This document shows positions 1 through 6,620 of a stretch of 37,421 nucleotides of DNA, in pieces (positions within the stretch are counted from its first letter, which is position 1; each line of letters opens with the position of its first letter). Below the pieces are notes generated by a model. It was not told the DNA's origin and searched no databases. It was given only the letters and a program-made list of their open reading frames with translations. The stretch is from RGIG3009 sp045653425 (lineage in GTDB: Bacteria > Bacillota > Clostridia > Oscillospirales > Acutalibacteraceae), in NCBI GenBank assembly GCA_045653425.1, contig JAZOLU010000012.1, forward strand, positions 1 to 37,421. Reading direction: 5' to 3'. The translations under genes were made by a program, and so were the position numbers.

Positions 1-108
1 TTTCCCCTCTTTGAGGCTAACTTCCAGCACCTTGCCCTTCTTGCCGCGGTCATCACAGCTGAGGACCAGGGCGGTGACGCCCTTTTTCACATGTACGTTG
101 TTACTCAA
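1..108 (-). CDS. rplX: 50S ribosomal protein L24, 5' part only
   Basis: Only the first 36 codons are present; the gene runs off the left edge. The translation has the L24 KOW-type N-terminus (VHVKKGVTALVLSCDDRGKKGKV). L24 is an assembly initiator that binds 23S rRNA. I chose a TTG start at 108 because a GGGAGGTG ribosome binding site lies 6 nt upstream; the GTG inside that site is a poorer start. The gene follows rplN at 15 bp, as expected in the S10-spc operon. The TTG start is inferred from spacing alone. Confidence 0.85.
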   Translation of the reverse strand, partial: MSNNVHVKKGVTALVLSCDDRGKKGKVLEVSLKEGK

Positions 109-123
109 TTTCGGCACCTCCCA

Positions 124-492
124 TCAAAGCACTTCGGGAGCGTGACTCAGGATTTTCATATAATCCTTTTCTCTCAACTCACGCGCCACAGGCCCAAAAA
201 TACGGGGACCTCTGGGGTTTTTGTCATCACGAATGATGACGGCTGCATTTTCGTCGGAACGGATGTACGTGCCATCCTCACGACGCAGTCCCTTGACTGA
301 GCGGACGATAACGGCTTTTACCACATCGCCCTTTTTCACAACGCCGCCGGGTGCTGCTTTTTTAACCGAAGCAACCACAACGTCGCCGATATTGGCATAC
401 CTCCGGCCGGAACCACCGAGAACACGAATGCACATAAGTTCTTTCGCGCCGGTGTTGTCGGCCACTTTGAGGTAGGTCTGCTGTTGTACCAC
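124..492 (-). CDS. rplN: 50S ribosomal protein L14
   Basis: A full-length 122-residue L14, the usual size. It begins with the typical MVQQQTYLKVADNTGAKE region and carries the GGSGRRYANIGD and ENAAVIIRDDKNPRGPRIFGPVARELR segments of the family. L14 sits at the 30S-50S interface and contacts 16S rRNA helix 14 in the bridge region. The start is GTG at 492, preceded by an AAGGAGG ribosome binding site 8 nt upstream. It lies between rpsQ and rplX in canonical spc-operon order. Confidence 0.97.
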   Translation of the reverse strand: MVQQQTYLKVADNTGAKELMCIRVLGGSGRRYANIGDVVVASVKKAAPGGVVKKGDVVKAVIVRSVKGLRREDGTYIRSDENAAVIIRDDKNPRGPRIFGPVARELREKDYMKILSHAPEVL

Positions 493-521
493 AGGGTGTT
501 CCTCCTTTCAAGTTAACCGAC

Positions 522-779
522 TTATTTGGCCTTCTCGATGATTTGCACCACACGCCAGTGCTTATCCTTGGACAGCGGGCGGGTTTCCATAACCTCCACG
601 CGGTCGCCGGTGCGGCACTCGTTGGTCTCATCGTGGGCCTTCAGCTTCATCGTACGCTTAACAATCTTTTTGTACAACGGATGACGGACATTGTCCTCAA
701 TCGCCACAACCACGGTTTTATCCATTTTGTCGCTGACGACTATACCGGTACGGGTTTTTCTAAGATTCCGTTCGCTCAC
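522..779 (-). CDS. rpsQ: 30S ribosomal protein S17
   Basis: An 85-residue S17 of normal length. It has the OB-fold family signature: RKTRTGIVVSDKMDKTVVVAIE near the N-terminus, then HPLYKKIVKRT and the GDRVEVMETRPLSKDKHWRVV region. S17 is a primary 16S rRNA-binding protein of the small subunit. The start is GTG at 779 behind GGAGGAAACATT. It is 17 bp after rpmC and 29 bp before rplN, so co-translated in the S10-spc operon. Confidence 0.97.
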   Translation of the reverse strand: MSERNLRKTRTGIVVSDKMDKTVVVAIEDNVRHPLYKKIVKRTMKLKAHDETNECRTGDRVEVMETRPLSKDKHWRVVQIIEKAK

Positions 780-796
780 AATGTTTCCTCCTTCCG

Positions 797-1012
797 TTAC
801 GCTTCTGCGCCGTTTTTAAGCTCGTTCTCGCGGATAATCGTTTTCACAATCGCGATTTCTTTCTTAACGGCCTTCAGACGCATCGGATTTTCCAACTGAT
901 TGATAGCGTTCTGGAATCGCAGATTGAACAGCTCTTCCTTGAGGTCCTGGAGTTTCTTCTCCAGTTCAGCTTCGCTCAGTTCACGGATTTTTTGAATCTC
1001 ACTGGACTTCAT
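797..1012 (-). CDS. rpmC: 50S ribosomal protein L29
   Basis: A 71-residue L29, a two-helix coiled-coil protein near the polypeptide exit tunnel, where it helps dock trigger factor and the signal recognition particle. The sequence shows the family pattern of an N-terminal helix rich in E/L, the NLRFQNAINQLENPMRLKAVKKEIA motif and a short C-terminal helix. The ATG start overlaps the rplP stop codon in an ATGA, showing translational coupling. Confidence 0.96.
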   Translation of the reverse strand: MKSSEIQKIRELSEAELEKKLQDLKEELFNLRFQNAINQLENPMRLKAVKKEIAIVKTIIRENELKNGAEA

Positions 1013-1437
1013 TTCTGCTCACCATCCGTTTCTTCCTTGCAAACAAACTTGCATTTGATGGGCAGCTTGTTGGCTGCGAGTCTCATAGCTTCGCGGGCAG
1101 TCTCTTCAGGCACACCGGCAATCTCAAACATCACGCGGCCGGGTTTTACCACAGCCACCCAGTATTCCGGAGAACCTTTACCGGAACCCATTCGAGTTTC
1201 GGCGGGTTTCTCGGTCACCGGCTTGTCGGGGAAAATCTTAATCCATACCTGACCGCCACGCTTAATGTAACGGGTCATCGCGATACGGGCTGCTTCAATT
1301 TGGTTGGACTTAATCCACGCGGGCTCCAACGCCACCAAACCGAACTCGCCGTGGCTCACGGTGTTGCCGCGCAACGCTTTACCGGTAAGACGGCCACGCT
1401 GAACGCGACGATGCTTTACTCTCTTAGGCAACAGCAT
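1009..1437 (-). CDS. rplP: 50S ribosomal protein L16
   Basis: A 142-residue L16. The start is ATG at 1437, because the family N-terminus MLLPKRVKHRRVQRGR begins there; a longer reading frame upstream belongs to rpsC in another frame. The KALRGNTVSHGEFGLVALEPAW and GRGKGSPEYWVAVVKPG-like (here GMGSGKGSPEYWVAVVKPG) segments are diagnostic. L16 lies by the peptidyl-tRNA and 5S rRNA region of the large subunit. Its start overlaps the rpsC stop (TAATG) and its stop overlaps the rpmC start. Confidence 0.97.
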   Translation of the reverse strand: MLLPKRVKHRRVQRGRLTGKALRGNTVSHGEFGLVALEPAWIKSNQIEAARIAMTRYIKRGGQVWIKIFPDKPVTEKPAETRMGSGKGSPEYWVAVVKPGRVMFEIAGVPEETAREAMRLAANKLPIKCKFVCKEETDGEQK

Positions 1438-2108
1438 TACTTGCGGCCTCCTTCCCGGCGGGGCTTCTGCTGAACCGCACCGGCGAGAACTTCGCCGCGG
1501 TAAATCCACACTTTAACGCCAATACGGCCGTAGGTGGTGTTTGCCTCCGCAAAACCATAATCAATGTCTGCACGCAACGTTTGCAGCGGAATGGTACCTT
1601 CGTGATATTGCTCAACACGGGCAATTTCCGCACCGCCCAAACGGCCGGAAACCTGCGTTTTAATACCGCGAGCACCCATCTTCATAGCACGGCCGATGCA
1701 CTGTTTCATCGCACGGCGGAAAGAAATACGCTTCTCCAACTGCTGTGCAATGTTCTCGGCAACCAACTGCGCGTTAACATCGGGGGCTTTAATCTCAACA
1801 ATGTTGACCAACGTGGTCTTGCCCAGCATTTTTTCGCAGGTCAGGCGGAGTTTTTCAATCTCCGCGCCGCCCTTACCGATAACCAGACCAGGCTTGGCAC
1901 AATGAATGTTCACACGGACACGAGTGGCGGCGCGCTCAATTTCAATTTTCGCGATACCGGCGGCAAACAGCGTCTCTTTCAGATATTTGCGCAGGTTATA
2001 ATCGGATACGAGGGTATCGCCAACCAGGTTCTTCTTGGTGAACCAGCGGGAATCCCAATCCTTGATTACGCCGACACGCAGACCGTGGGGATTGACTTTC
2101 TGTCCCAT
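1437..2108 (-). CDS. rpsC: 30S ribosomal protein S3
   Basis: A 223-residue S3. The family N-terminus MGQKVNPHGLRVGVIKDWDSRW fixes the ATG at 2108, with AAGGAGGAG upstream. A type II KH domain carries the GLVIGKGG loop at residues 74-81, and the C-terminal part shows MKMGARGIKTQVSGRLGGAEIAR. S3 forms part of the mRNA entry channel of the small subunit. The frame remains open upstream to 2252, but that extension has no ribosome binding site and overlaps rplV, so I did not include it. Confidence 0.97.
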   Translation of the reverse strand: MGQKVNPHGLRVGVIKDWDSRWFTKKNLVGDTLVSDYNLRKYLKETLFAAGIAKIEIERAATRVRVNIHCAKPGLVIGKGGAEIEKLRLTCEKMLGKTTLVNIVEIKAPDVNAQLVAENIAQQLEKRISFRRAMKQCIGRAMKMGARGIKTQVSGRLGGAEIARVEQYHEGTIPLQTLRADIDYGFAEANTTYGRIGVKVWIYRGEVLAGAVQQKPRREGGRK

Positions 2109-2124
2109 AATTCTCCTCCTTCGC

Positions 2125-2460
2125 TTATTCCTTTTCCTTGAGCACAAGGGTGATGTGTGAAGTTCTCTTTTCGATGCGGAACGCACGACCCTGCGCTCTC
2201 GGACGAACGCGCTTGAGAATCGGACCGGGGCAGACAAAACACTCGGAAACATACAACTGGTTTTTATCCATATTGAAGTTGTTTTCCGCGTTGGCTACCG
2301 CCGATTTCAGCAGTTTCTCAACAGGCTCACCCGCAGCTTTGGGGATGTTGTGTGCAATCGCAAGCGCGACATCAACCGGTTTGTTGCGGATGAGGGCGAG
2401 AACGATTTTAACTTTGCGAGGGGACATACGGACGTAGGTTACTTGCGCCCTTGCTTCCAT
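2125..2460 (-). CDS. rplV: 50S ribosomal protein L22
   Basis: A 111-residue L22, which lines the peptide exit tunnel with its long hairpin and is a known site of macrolide-resistance changes. The sequence has the family features RMSPRKVKIVLALIRNKPV near the N-terminus, and GPILKRVRPRAQGRAFRI in the tunnel-facing loop. The length is normal and there is no sign of the tandem insertions seen in resistant strains. It sits 16 bp upstream of rpsC. Confidence 0.97.
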   Translation of the reverse strand: MEARAQVTYVRMSPRKVKIVLALIRNKPVDVALAIAHNIPKAAGEPVEKLLKSAVANAENNFNMDKNQLYVSECFVCPGPILKRVRPRAQGRAFRIEKRTSHITLVLKEKE

Positions 2461-2483
2461 AACGTTTCTCTCCTTTCAACCGC

Positions 2484-2756
2484 TTACTTCGTAGTCTTGG
2501 AACCGACGTGACCGCGGAAAGTACGGGTGGGCGCGAACTCGCCCAACTTGTGACCGACCATATCCTCGGTAACATACACCGGCACGTGCTTGCGTCCGTC
2601 ATGCACCGCAATGGTGTGACCGACAAAGTCCGGGAAAATGGTGGAGGCGCGGCTCCACGTTTTGAGGATGCGCTTTTCCCCGGCCTTATTCATTTCTTGA
2701 ATCCTTTTCAACAGAACGGGCTGTACGAAAGGACCCTTCTTTACGCTTCTACCCAT
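2484..2756 (-). CDS. rpsS: 30S ribosomal protein S19
   Basis: A 90-residue S19, a head protein of the small subunit that contacts S13 and the A-site finger of 23S rRNA. Diagnostic segments are MGRSVKKGPFVQ at the start, KTWSRASTIFPDFVGHTIAVHDGRKHVPVYVTEDMVGHKLGEFAPTR-type text split over the middle (residues about 33-79), and a short basic tail. ATG start at 2756 with an upstream GGAGATTC site. It lies between rplB and rplV. Confidence 0.97.
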   Translation of the reverse strand: MGRSVKKGPFVQPVLLKRIQEMNKAGEKRILKTWSRASTIFPDFVGHTIAVHDGRKHVPVYVTEDMVGHKLGEFAPTRTFRGHVGSKTTK

Positions 2757-2776
2757 AAAAATGAATCTCCTTTCGC

Positions 2777-3607
2777 TTACTTGCCGTTGCGGCGTTTCAC
2801 GATAAATTTATCGGATGCCTTATGATGCTTGCGGGTCTTGTAACCCAGTGCCGGCTTGCCCCACGGGGTAACCGGGCCCGGACGACCGATGGGGGACTTG
2901 CCTTCACCACCGCCGTGCGGGTGGTCGCACGGGTTCATTACGGAACCGCGCACCGTCGGACGCCAACCCATGTGACGTTTACGACCGGCTTTACCGATTT
3001 TTACGTTCTCGTGGTCGAGGTTGCCAACCTGGCCAACCGTTGCCATACAGTTCAGCGGGATGTTGCGCATCTCGCCGGAGGGCAAACGAATCATCGCGAG
3101 GTTGTTTTCCTTACCAACCAACTGCGCCATCACGCCGGCGGCGCGAGCAAGCTGAGCACCCTTGCCCGGATACAACTCCACGTTGTGGATGAACGTACCG
3201 GTGGGGATGTTGGACAACGGCAGCGCGTTGCCGGGTTTAATGTCCGCATCCGCGCCGGAGGCGATAACGTCACCAACGGACAAGCCCTGCGGAGCAACGA
3301 TATAACGTTTTTCGCCGTCCTCGTACTGCACCAACGCAATGTTCGCGCTGCGGTTCGGGTCGTACTCCAACGTCAAAACGGTGGCGGCACCCAACTTGTT
3401 GCGCTTAAAGTCAATAATGCGGTACTTGCGACGGTTACCGCCGCCGCGATGGCGAACGGTGATTCGGCCGTAGCTGTTTCGGCCGGATTTCTTGTCCAGA
3501 GGAGCTAACAAGCTCTTCTCCGGCGCCACCTTGGACAGTTCGCTGTAATCCAAAACGGACATACCGCGACGTCCCGGGGTCGTCGGTTTATAAAGTTTCG
3601 TAGCCAT
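2777..3607 (-). CDS. rplB: 50S ribosomal protein L2
   Basis: A full-length 276-residue L2, one of the most conserved ribosomal proteins, required for subunit association and peptidyl transferase structure. It has the N-terminal RHRGGGNRRKYRIIDFKRNK basic block and the C-terminal VMNPCDHPHGGGEGKSPIGR loop that carries the conserved histidine near the peptidyl transferase centre. The tail has the usual KTRKHHKASDKFIVKRR pattern. ATG at 3607. A 101-bp gap, unusually long for this operon, separates it from rplW. Confidence 0.98.
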   Translation of the reverse strand: MATKLYKPTTPGRRGMSVLDYSELSKVAPEKSLLAPLDKKSGRNSYGRITVRHRGGGNRRKYRIIDFKRNKLGAATVLTLEYDPNRSANIALVQYEDGEKRYIVAPQGLSVGDVIASGADADIKPGNALPLSNIPTGTFIHNVELYPGKGAQLARAAGVMAQLVGKENNLAMIRLPSGEMRNIPLNCMATVGQVGNLDHENVKIGKAGRKRHMGWRPTVRGSVMNPCDHPHGGGEGKSPIGRPGPVTPWGKPALGYKTRKHHKASDKFIVKRRNGK

Positions 3608-3638
3608 TCCGATTCACTCTCCTATTTCTTGGCTTAGC

Positions 3639-3674
3639 GGGACACGGCCGCTTCCTCACAGGGAGGTGTGTCCC
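3639..3674 (-). other. hairpin in the rplW-rplB gap
   Basis: The 101-bp gap between rplW and rplB holds an inverted repeat, GGGACAC at 3639-3645 and GTGTCCC at 3668-3674, with a 22-nt loop. No U-run follows on the minus strand, so it does not look like a terminator. It may be an mRNA processing or stability element, or a regulatory site for L2 synthesis. The role is unknown. Confidence 0.4.
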
Positions 3675-3708
3675 ATACATTGCCGACCTTCGTGTTTTGC
3701 GGTCGTTT

Positions 3709-3999
3709 TTAGAACATACCGTCGAAGAACTCGATGGTCTTGGAGTCGGCCTTCAACGTAACAACGGCTTTCTTCCAATCAGAAGTATAGCCTTGGTTGC
3801 GGCCCATGCGGCGCAAATGCCCTTTCATGCTAATGGTGTTCACCTTGGCAACCTTTACGCCGAAGATTTCTTCCACCGCTTGGGCAATTTCAATTTTGTT
3901 GGCGCGGTCGTCAACACGGAAGGTGTACTTTTTCTCGGGCAGCATCGCTACCGCTTTTTCCGTAATGACAGGTGCCAGAATGATGTCACGGGCGTTCAT
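3709..3999 (-). CDS. rplW: 50S ribosomal protein L23
   Basis: A 96-residue L23, which lies at the exit of the nascent-chain tunnel and is the docking site for trigger factor and SRP. The family pattern is clear: an N-terminal DIILAPVITEKAVAM, the KYTFRVDDRANKIEIAQAVEEIFGVKVAKVNT core and a basic loop with KGHLRRMGRNQG. ATG at 3999 overlaps the rplD stop (TAATG), so the two are translationally coupled. Confidence 0.97.
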   Translation of the reverse strand: MNARDIILAPVITEKAVAMLPEKKYTFRVDDRANKIEIAQAVEEIFGVKVAKVNTISMKGHLRRMGRNQGYTSDWKKAVVTLKADSKTIEFFDGMF

Positions 4000-4622
4000 T
4001 ATGCGTACACCTCCTCAATCTTAGCAACAGCGTCTTTCACCACAATAAAGGTATCGCAGTTCAAAACGTCGTAAACGTTCAGCGTGTTAACCAACGTGGT
4101 TTTTACGCCGGGGATGTTGCGAGCAGAGAGAATTGCTTTTTCGTCCTTCTCGGGAAGAACAATCAGCACCTTCTTTTTCGCTTCCAGTGCCGCGAGCGTG
4201 GCAACCACGGTCTTGGTGCGGATGGTGTCCAGCGTGAGTTCGTCCAGCACCAACATATCACCGCTGAGCACTTTGGACGAGAACGCGGACTTCAAAGCCA
4301 AACGGCGCACCTTCTTGGGAAGCACGTAGTTGTAGCTGCGCGGCTTCGGACCAAGGGCGATACCGCCGTGCGTCCATTGAGGAGAACGGGTGGAACCCTG
4401 ACGGGCGTGTCCGGTACCCTTTTGTCTCCACGGTTTGCGGCCACCGCCGCTCACCTCGGAACGAGTAAGGGTGGACTGAGTGCCCTGACGCTGATTGGCA
4501 AGGTAGTTGACAACCGCACTGTGCAAAACAGTGGCGTTGGGAGCGATACCGAAAACGGCATCCGACAGCTCCATCGTACCGGTCTTTTTGCCGGTCATAT
4601 CAAATGTAGAAACTTGAGCCAT
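3999..4622 (-). CDS. rplD: 50S ribosomal protein L4
   Basis: A 207-residue L4. The central extended loop that enters the exit tunnel is visible as KPWRQKGTGHARQGSTRSPQ followed by WTHGGIALGPKPRSYNY. The C-terminal globular domain has the usual VLIVLPEKDEKAILSARNIPGV. In enteric bacteria L4 represses its own S10 operon; whether this L4 acts on the long leader upstream of rpsJ is unknown. It starts 18 bp after rplC. Confidence 0.97.
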   Translation of the reverse strand: MAQVSTFDMTGKKTGTMELSDAVFGIAPNATVLHSAVVNYLANQRQGTQSTLTRSEVSGGGRKPWRQKGTGHARQGSTRSPQWTHGGIALGPKPRSYNYVLPKKVRRLALKSAFSSKVLSGDMLVLDELTLDTIRTKTVVATLAALEAKKKVLIVLPEKDEKAILSARNIPGVKTTLVNTLNVYDVLNCDTFIVVKDAVAKIEEVYA

Positions 4623-4640
4623 AATTACTTCCTCCTTCCC

Positions 4641-5273
4641 TTACGCCTTCACGGAATCGGAGATTAACACCAAGCCGCCGCGAGGGCCGGGAACAGCGCC
4701 GCGCACTGCAATGAGGTTGTTCTCCGCATCAACCTTCACAACCTTCAGGTTCTGAACAGTTACACGCTCAGCACCCAAATGACCGGCACCCTTCATCCCT
4801 TTGTATACACGGGAGGGAGAGGAGCACGCGCCCAATGAGCCGGCGTGACGGGCAACCGGGCCCGTACCGTGGCTTTCCTTCAAGCGGCTGTGGTTCCAGC
4901 GCTTGATAGCACCGGCGTAGCCCTTACCCTTGCTCACGCCGACCACGTCCACCGCGTCGCCGTTCGCAAAGGTGTCCGCCTTCACGATGTCGCCCACGTT
5001 GTAAGCGTCGCAATCCGCAAAGCGGAACTCGCGCAGTGCCTTTTTCGGTGCCACGTCCGCTTTGTCGAAGTGACCCTTCATGGGTTTGTTTACCTTGTTT
5101 GCCTTCAAATCGCCAAAACCGAGCTGCACCGCGGTGTAGCCGTCGTTTTCGGCGGTTTTCTTTTGAACAACGACGCACGGACCGGCCTCAATGACCGTAA
5201 CCGGAACGACATTGCCCTTTTCGTCGAAAATCTGCGTCATGCCGATTTTCTTGCCGATGATGCCTTTTTGCAT
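4641..5273 (-). CDS. rplC: 50S ribosomal protein L3
   Basis: A 210-residue L3. The N-terminus MQKGIIGKKIGMTQIFDEKGNVVPVTVIEAGP and the loop RHAGSLGACSSPSRVYKGMKGAGHLG near the peptidyl transferase centre identify it. L3 is an assembly initiator of the large subunit. ATG at 5273 with AAGGAGG upstream. The 88-bp gap to rpsJ contains a small hairpin, CGAAGGC/GCCTTCG at 5334-5350, without a U-run. Confidence 0.97.
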   Translation of the reverse strand: MQKGIIGKKIGMTQIFDEKGNVVPVTVIEAGPCVVVQKKTAENDGYTAVQLGFGDLKANKVNKPMKGHFDKADVAPKKALREFRFADCDAYNVGDIVKADTFANGDAVDVVGVSKGKGYAGAIKRWNHSRLKESHGTGPVARHAGSLGACSSPSRVYKGMKGAGHLGAERVTVQNLKVVKVDAENNLIAVRGAVPGPRGGLVLISDSVKA

Positions 5274-5361
5274 TGTCTATACCTCCTTGGTTATTGGTTC
5301 CCGTTGGGGAACGTGACCTCGCTGGAACGGAACCGAAGGCACCGCCTTCGTCAAACCGGCA

Positions 5362-5673
5362 TTACAGTTTGATTTCGATTTCCACGCCGGCGGGGAGTTC
5401 AAGACCCATAAGGGCCTCGACCGTTTTGTTAGAGGGCCGCAGGATGTCGATTAATCGCTTGTGCGTGCGGGATTCAAACTGTTCGCGGGAATCCTTGTAC
5501 TTGTGCACGGCACGCAGAATGGTAACGACTTCCTTCTCCGTGGGGAGCGGCACGGGGCCGGACACACGCGCGCCGGTACGGCGGGCGGTTTCCACAATCT
5601 TTTCGGCGGATTGGTCCACCAATTGATGGTCATACCCCTTAATGCGAATACGGATTTTCTCTTTGACTGCCAC
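5362..5673 (-). CDS. rpsJ: 30S ribosomal protein S10 (NusE)
   Basis: A 103-residue S10, first gene of the operon. The family text KIRIRIKGYDHQLVDQSAEKIVETARRTGARVSGPVPLPTEK spans the N-terminal half, followed by the TVLRAVHKYKDSREQFE-like segment and the LPAGVEIEIKL end. S10 also acts as NusE in transcription antitermination with NusB. The start is GTG at 5673, with AAGGAGGCG upstream. A roughly 360-nt untranslated leader precedes it. Confidence 0.97.
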   Translation of the reverse strand: MAVKEKIRIRIKGYDHQLVDQSAEKIVETARRTGARVSGPVPLPTEKEVVTILRAVHKYKDSREQFESRTHKRLIDILRPSNKTVEALMGLELPAGVEIEIKL

Positions 5674-6034
5674 TGAAAAACGCCTCCTTAAATTTGTTTA
5701 GTTGGCGGGCAACGCCAAAACCGCACACTCCGCCGGGTGTTTCTACCCCGGCATTTGAAAACCGGATGCCTGTGGGTCCAAGCTCCGGGTGCGATGTAAG
5801 CGTCTTGAAAGACTGTGACAGACCTGCGCCGCAAGTACGCAAAGGCAGTGTGCAACGCACCACCCGTTTGTGGGTCTGACTCTTACAGTTGTTCCTGTCG
5901 CCCGGTTTGAAATCGGACATGCTCGGCGGAAAAACCGGCCTGTTGCAAGGCCGCAACCTCCCGCGTCATCGCTTGTTGTGCAGTCCGCACGACCGCAAAA
6001 AGGGCGCAAAATGCCCCACTTTCCATAATCGTGC
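5674..6034 (-). promoter_or_regulatory. long 5' leader of the S10 operon
   Basis: Between the predicted start site near 6034 and rpsJ are about 360 nt with no credible gene. On the minus strand it contains two terminator-like hairpins. The first, at 6002-6017 (GGGGC/GCCCT with one G-U pair), is followed by five Us. The stronger second one, at 5936-5953, is also followed by five Us. Further GC-rich inverted segments lie toward rpsJ. Long structured leaders are common for ribosomal operons and usually bind a ribosomal protein. I cannot match this one to a named leader family. Confidence 0.55.
5929..5953 (-). terminator. attenuator-like hairpin in the S10 leader
   Basis: On the minus strand CGGCCT-TGCAAC-AGGCCG forms a 6-bp stem (5953-5936) followed by G and five Us (5935-5930). 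It lies about 80-100 nt into the leader and before any gene. This geometry fits conditional termination, but the stem is short and no antiterminator partner has been demonstrated. Confidence 0.45.
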
Positions 6035-6040
6035 CTTGCT

Positions 6041-6069
6041 ATTGTACTGCAAATATTCAAAAAAAGCAA
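6041..6069 (-). promoter_or_regulatory. S10 operon promoter
   Basis: The minus strand reads TTGCTT (6069-6064), a 17-bp spacer, and TACAAT (6046-6041). Upstream at about 6070-6105 are A and T tracts resembling an UP element, typical of strongly expressed ribosomal operons. No competing promoter was seen closer to rpsJ. Confidence 0.8.
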
Positions 6070-6140
6070 GTGTTTTTTCATAATTTTTTCAAAAATTTTT
6101 TAGCCGCACGGCGGCTTATATTATAATAAGGTATATAATA

Positions 6141-6171
6141 TAAAAATACCGCGGTTTTTGTAAAACCGCGG
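6141..6171 (-). terminator. terminator of the iscS-to-aroQ operon
   Basis: CCGCGGTTTT/AAAACCGCGG form a 10-bp stem with a 3-nt loop at 6149-6171. On the minus strand it is followed by a T-rich tract (TATTTTTATATTATA). It lies 11 bp after the aroQ stop and insulates the S10 promoter region that begins about 80 bp downstream. Confidence 0.85.
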
Positions 6172-6182
6172 CAACTTCTTCA

Positions 6183-6620
6183 TTATTTACACAAATGTGC
6201 CAGTAAACAGTCCACTGCTTCGTTGTACCCGTCAAACCCCTTGCCGCACACGGTGGTTAAACACACGGGGCTAACGTACGAGTGCCGCCGAAATTCATCG
6301 CGACTGTGAATGTCGGACAAATGCACCTCCACCGTGGGAATCGCCACCGCTTTAAGTGCATCCAAAATCGCCACGCTGGTGTGGGTGTATGCGGCGGGAT
6401 TGATGATAATACCGTCCACCTTGTCAAAATACGCTTGCTGAATGGCATCCACCAGCGCACCCTCGTGATTAGATTGAAAAAAATCCACCGTTACACCACA
6501 TTGAGTAGCGTACGCCGCCACCTGCTCTACCAACGCCTCGTACGTTTGCTTGCCATAAATTTCCGGCTCGCGCACGCCCAGCATATTCAAGTTTGGGCCG
6601 TTAATTACCAAAAACTTCAC
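6183..6620 (-). CDS. aroQ: type II 3-dehydroquinate dehydratase
   Basis: This 145-residue protein matches the dodecameric type II dehydroquinase family in length and motifs. It converts 3-dehydroquinate to 3-dehydroshikimate, step three of the shikimate pathway. Visible are LVINGPNLNMLGVREPEIYG with the catalytic Tyr22 in IYG, QSNHEGALVDAIQ, NPAAYTHTSVAILDAL, and VEVHLSDIHSRDEFRRHSYVSP with the catalytic His and substrate-binding Arg. ATG at 6620 overlaps the end of the aroE-aroK gene by 20 bp, so the two are probably co-translated. It is the last gene of the operon. Confidence 0.96.
   Translation of the reverse strand: MKFLVINGPNLNMLGVREPEIYGKQTYEALVEQVAAYATQCGVTVDFFQSNHEGALVDAIQQAYFDKVDGIIINPAAYTHTSVAILDALKAVAIPTVEVHLSDIHSRDEFRRHSYVSPVCLTTVCGKGFDGYNEAVDCLLAHLCK

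Noticed and set aside
5639..5956. Open frames in the S10 leader on both strands
   Set aside because: No ribosome binding site, no family resemblance, and the minus-strand one overlaps the rpsJ start in another frame. A structured leader explains the stretch better.
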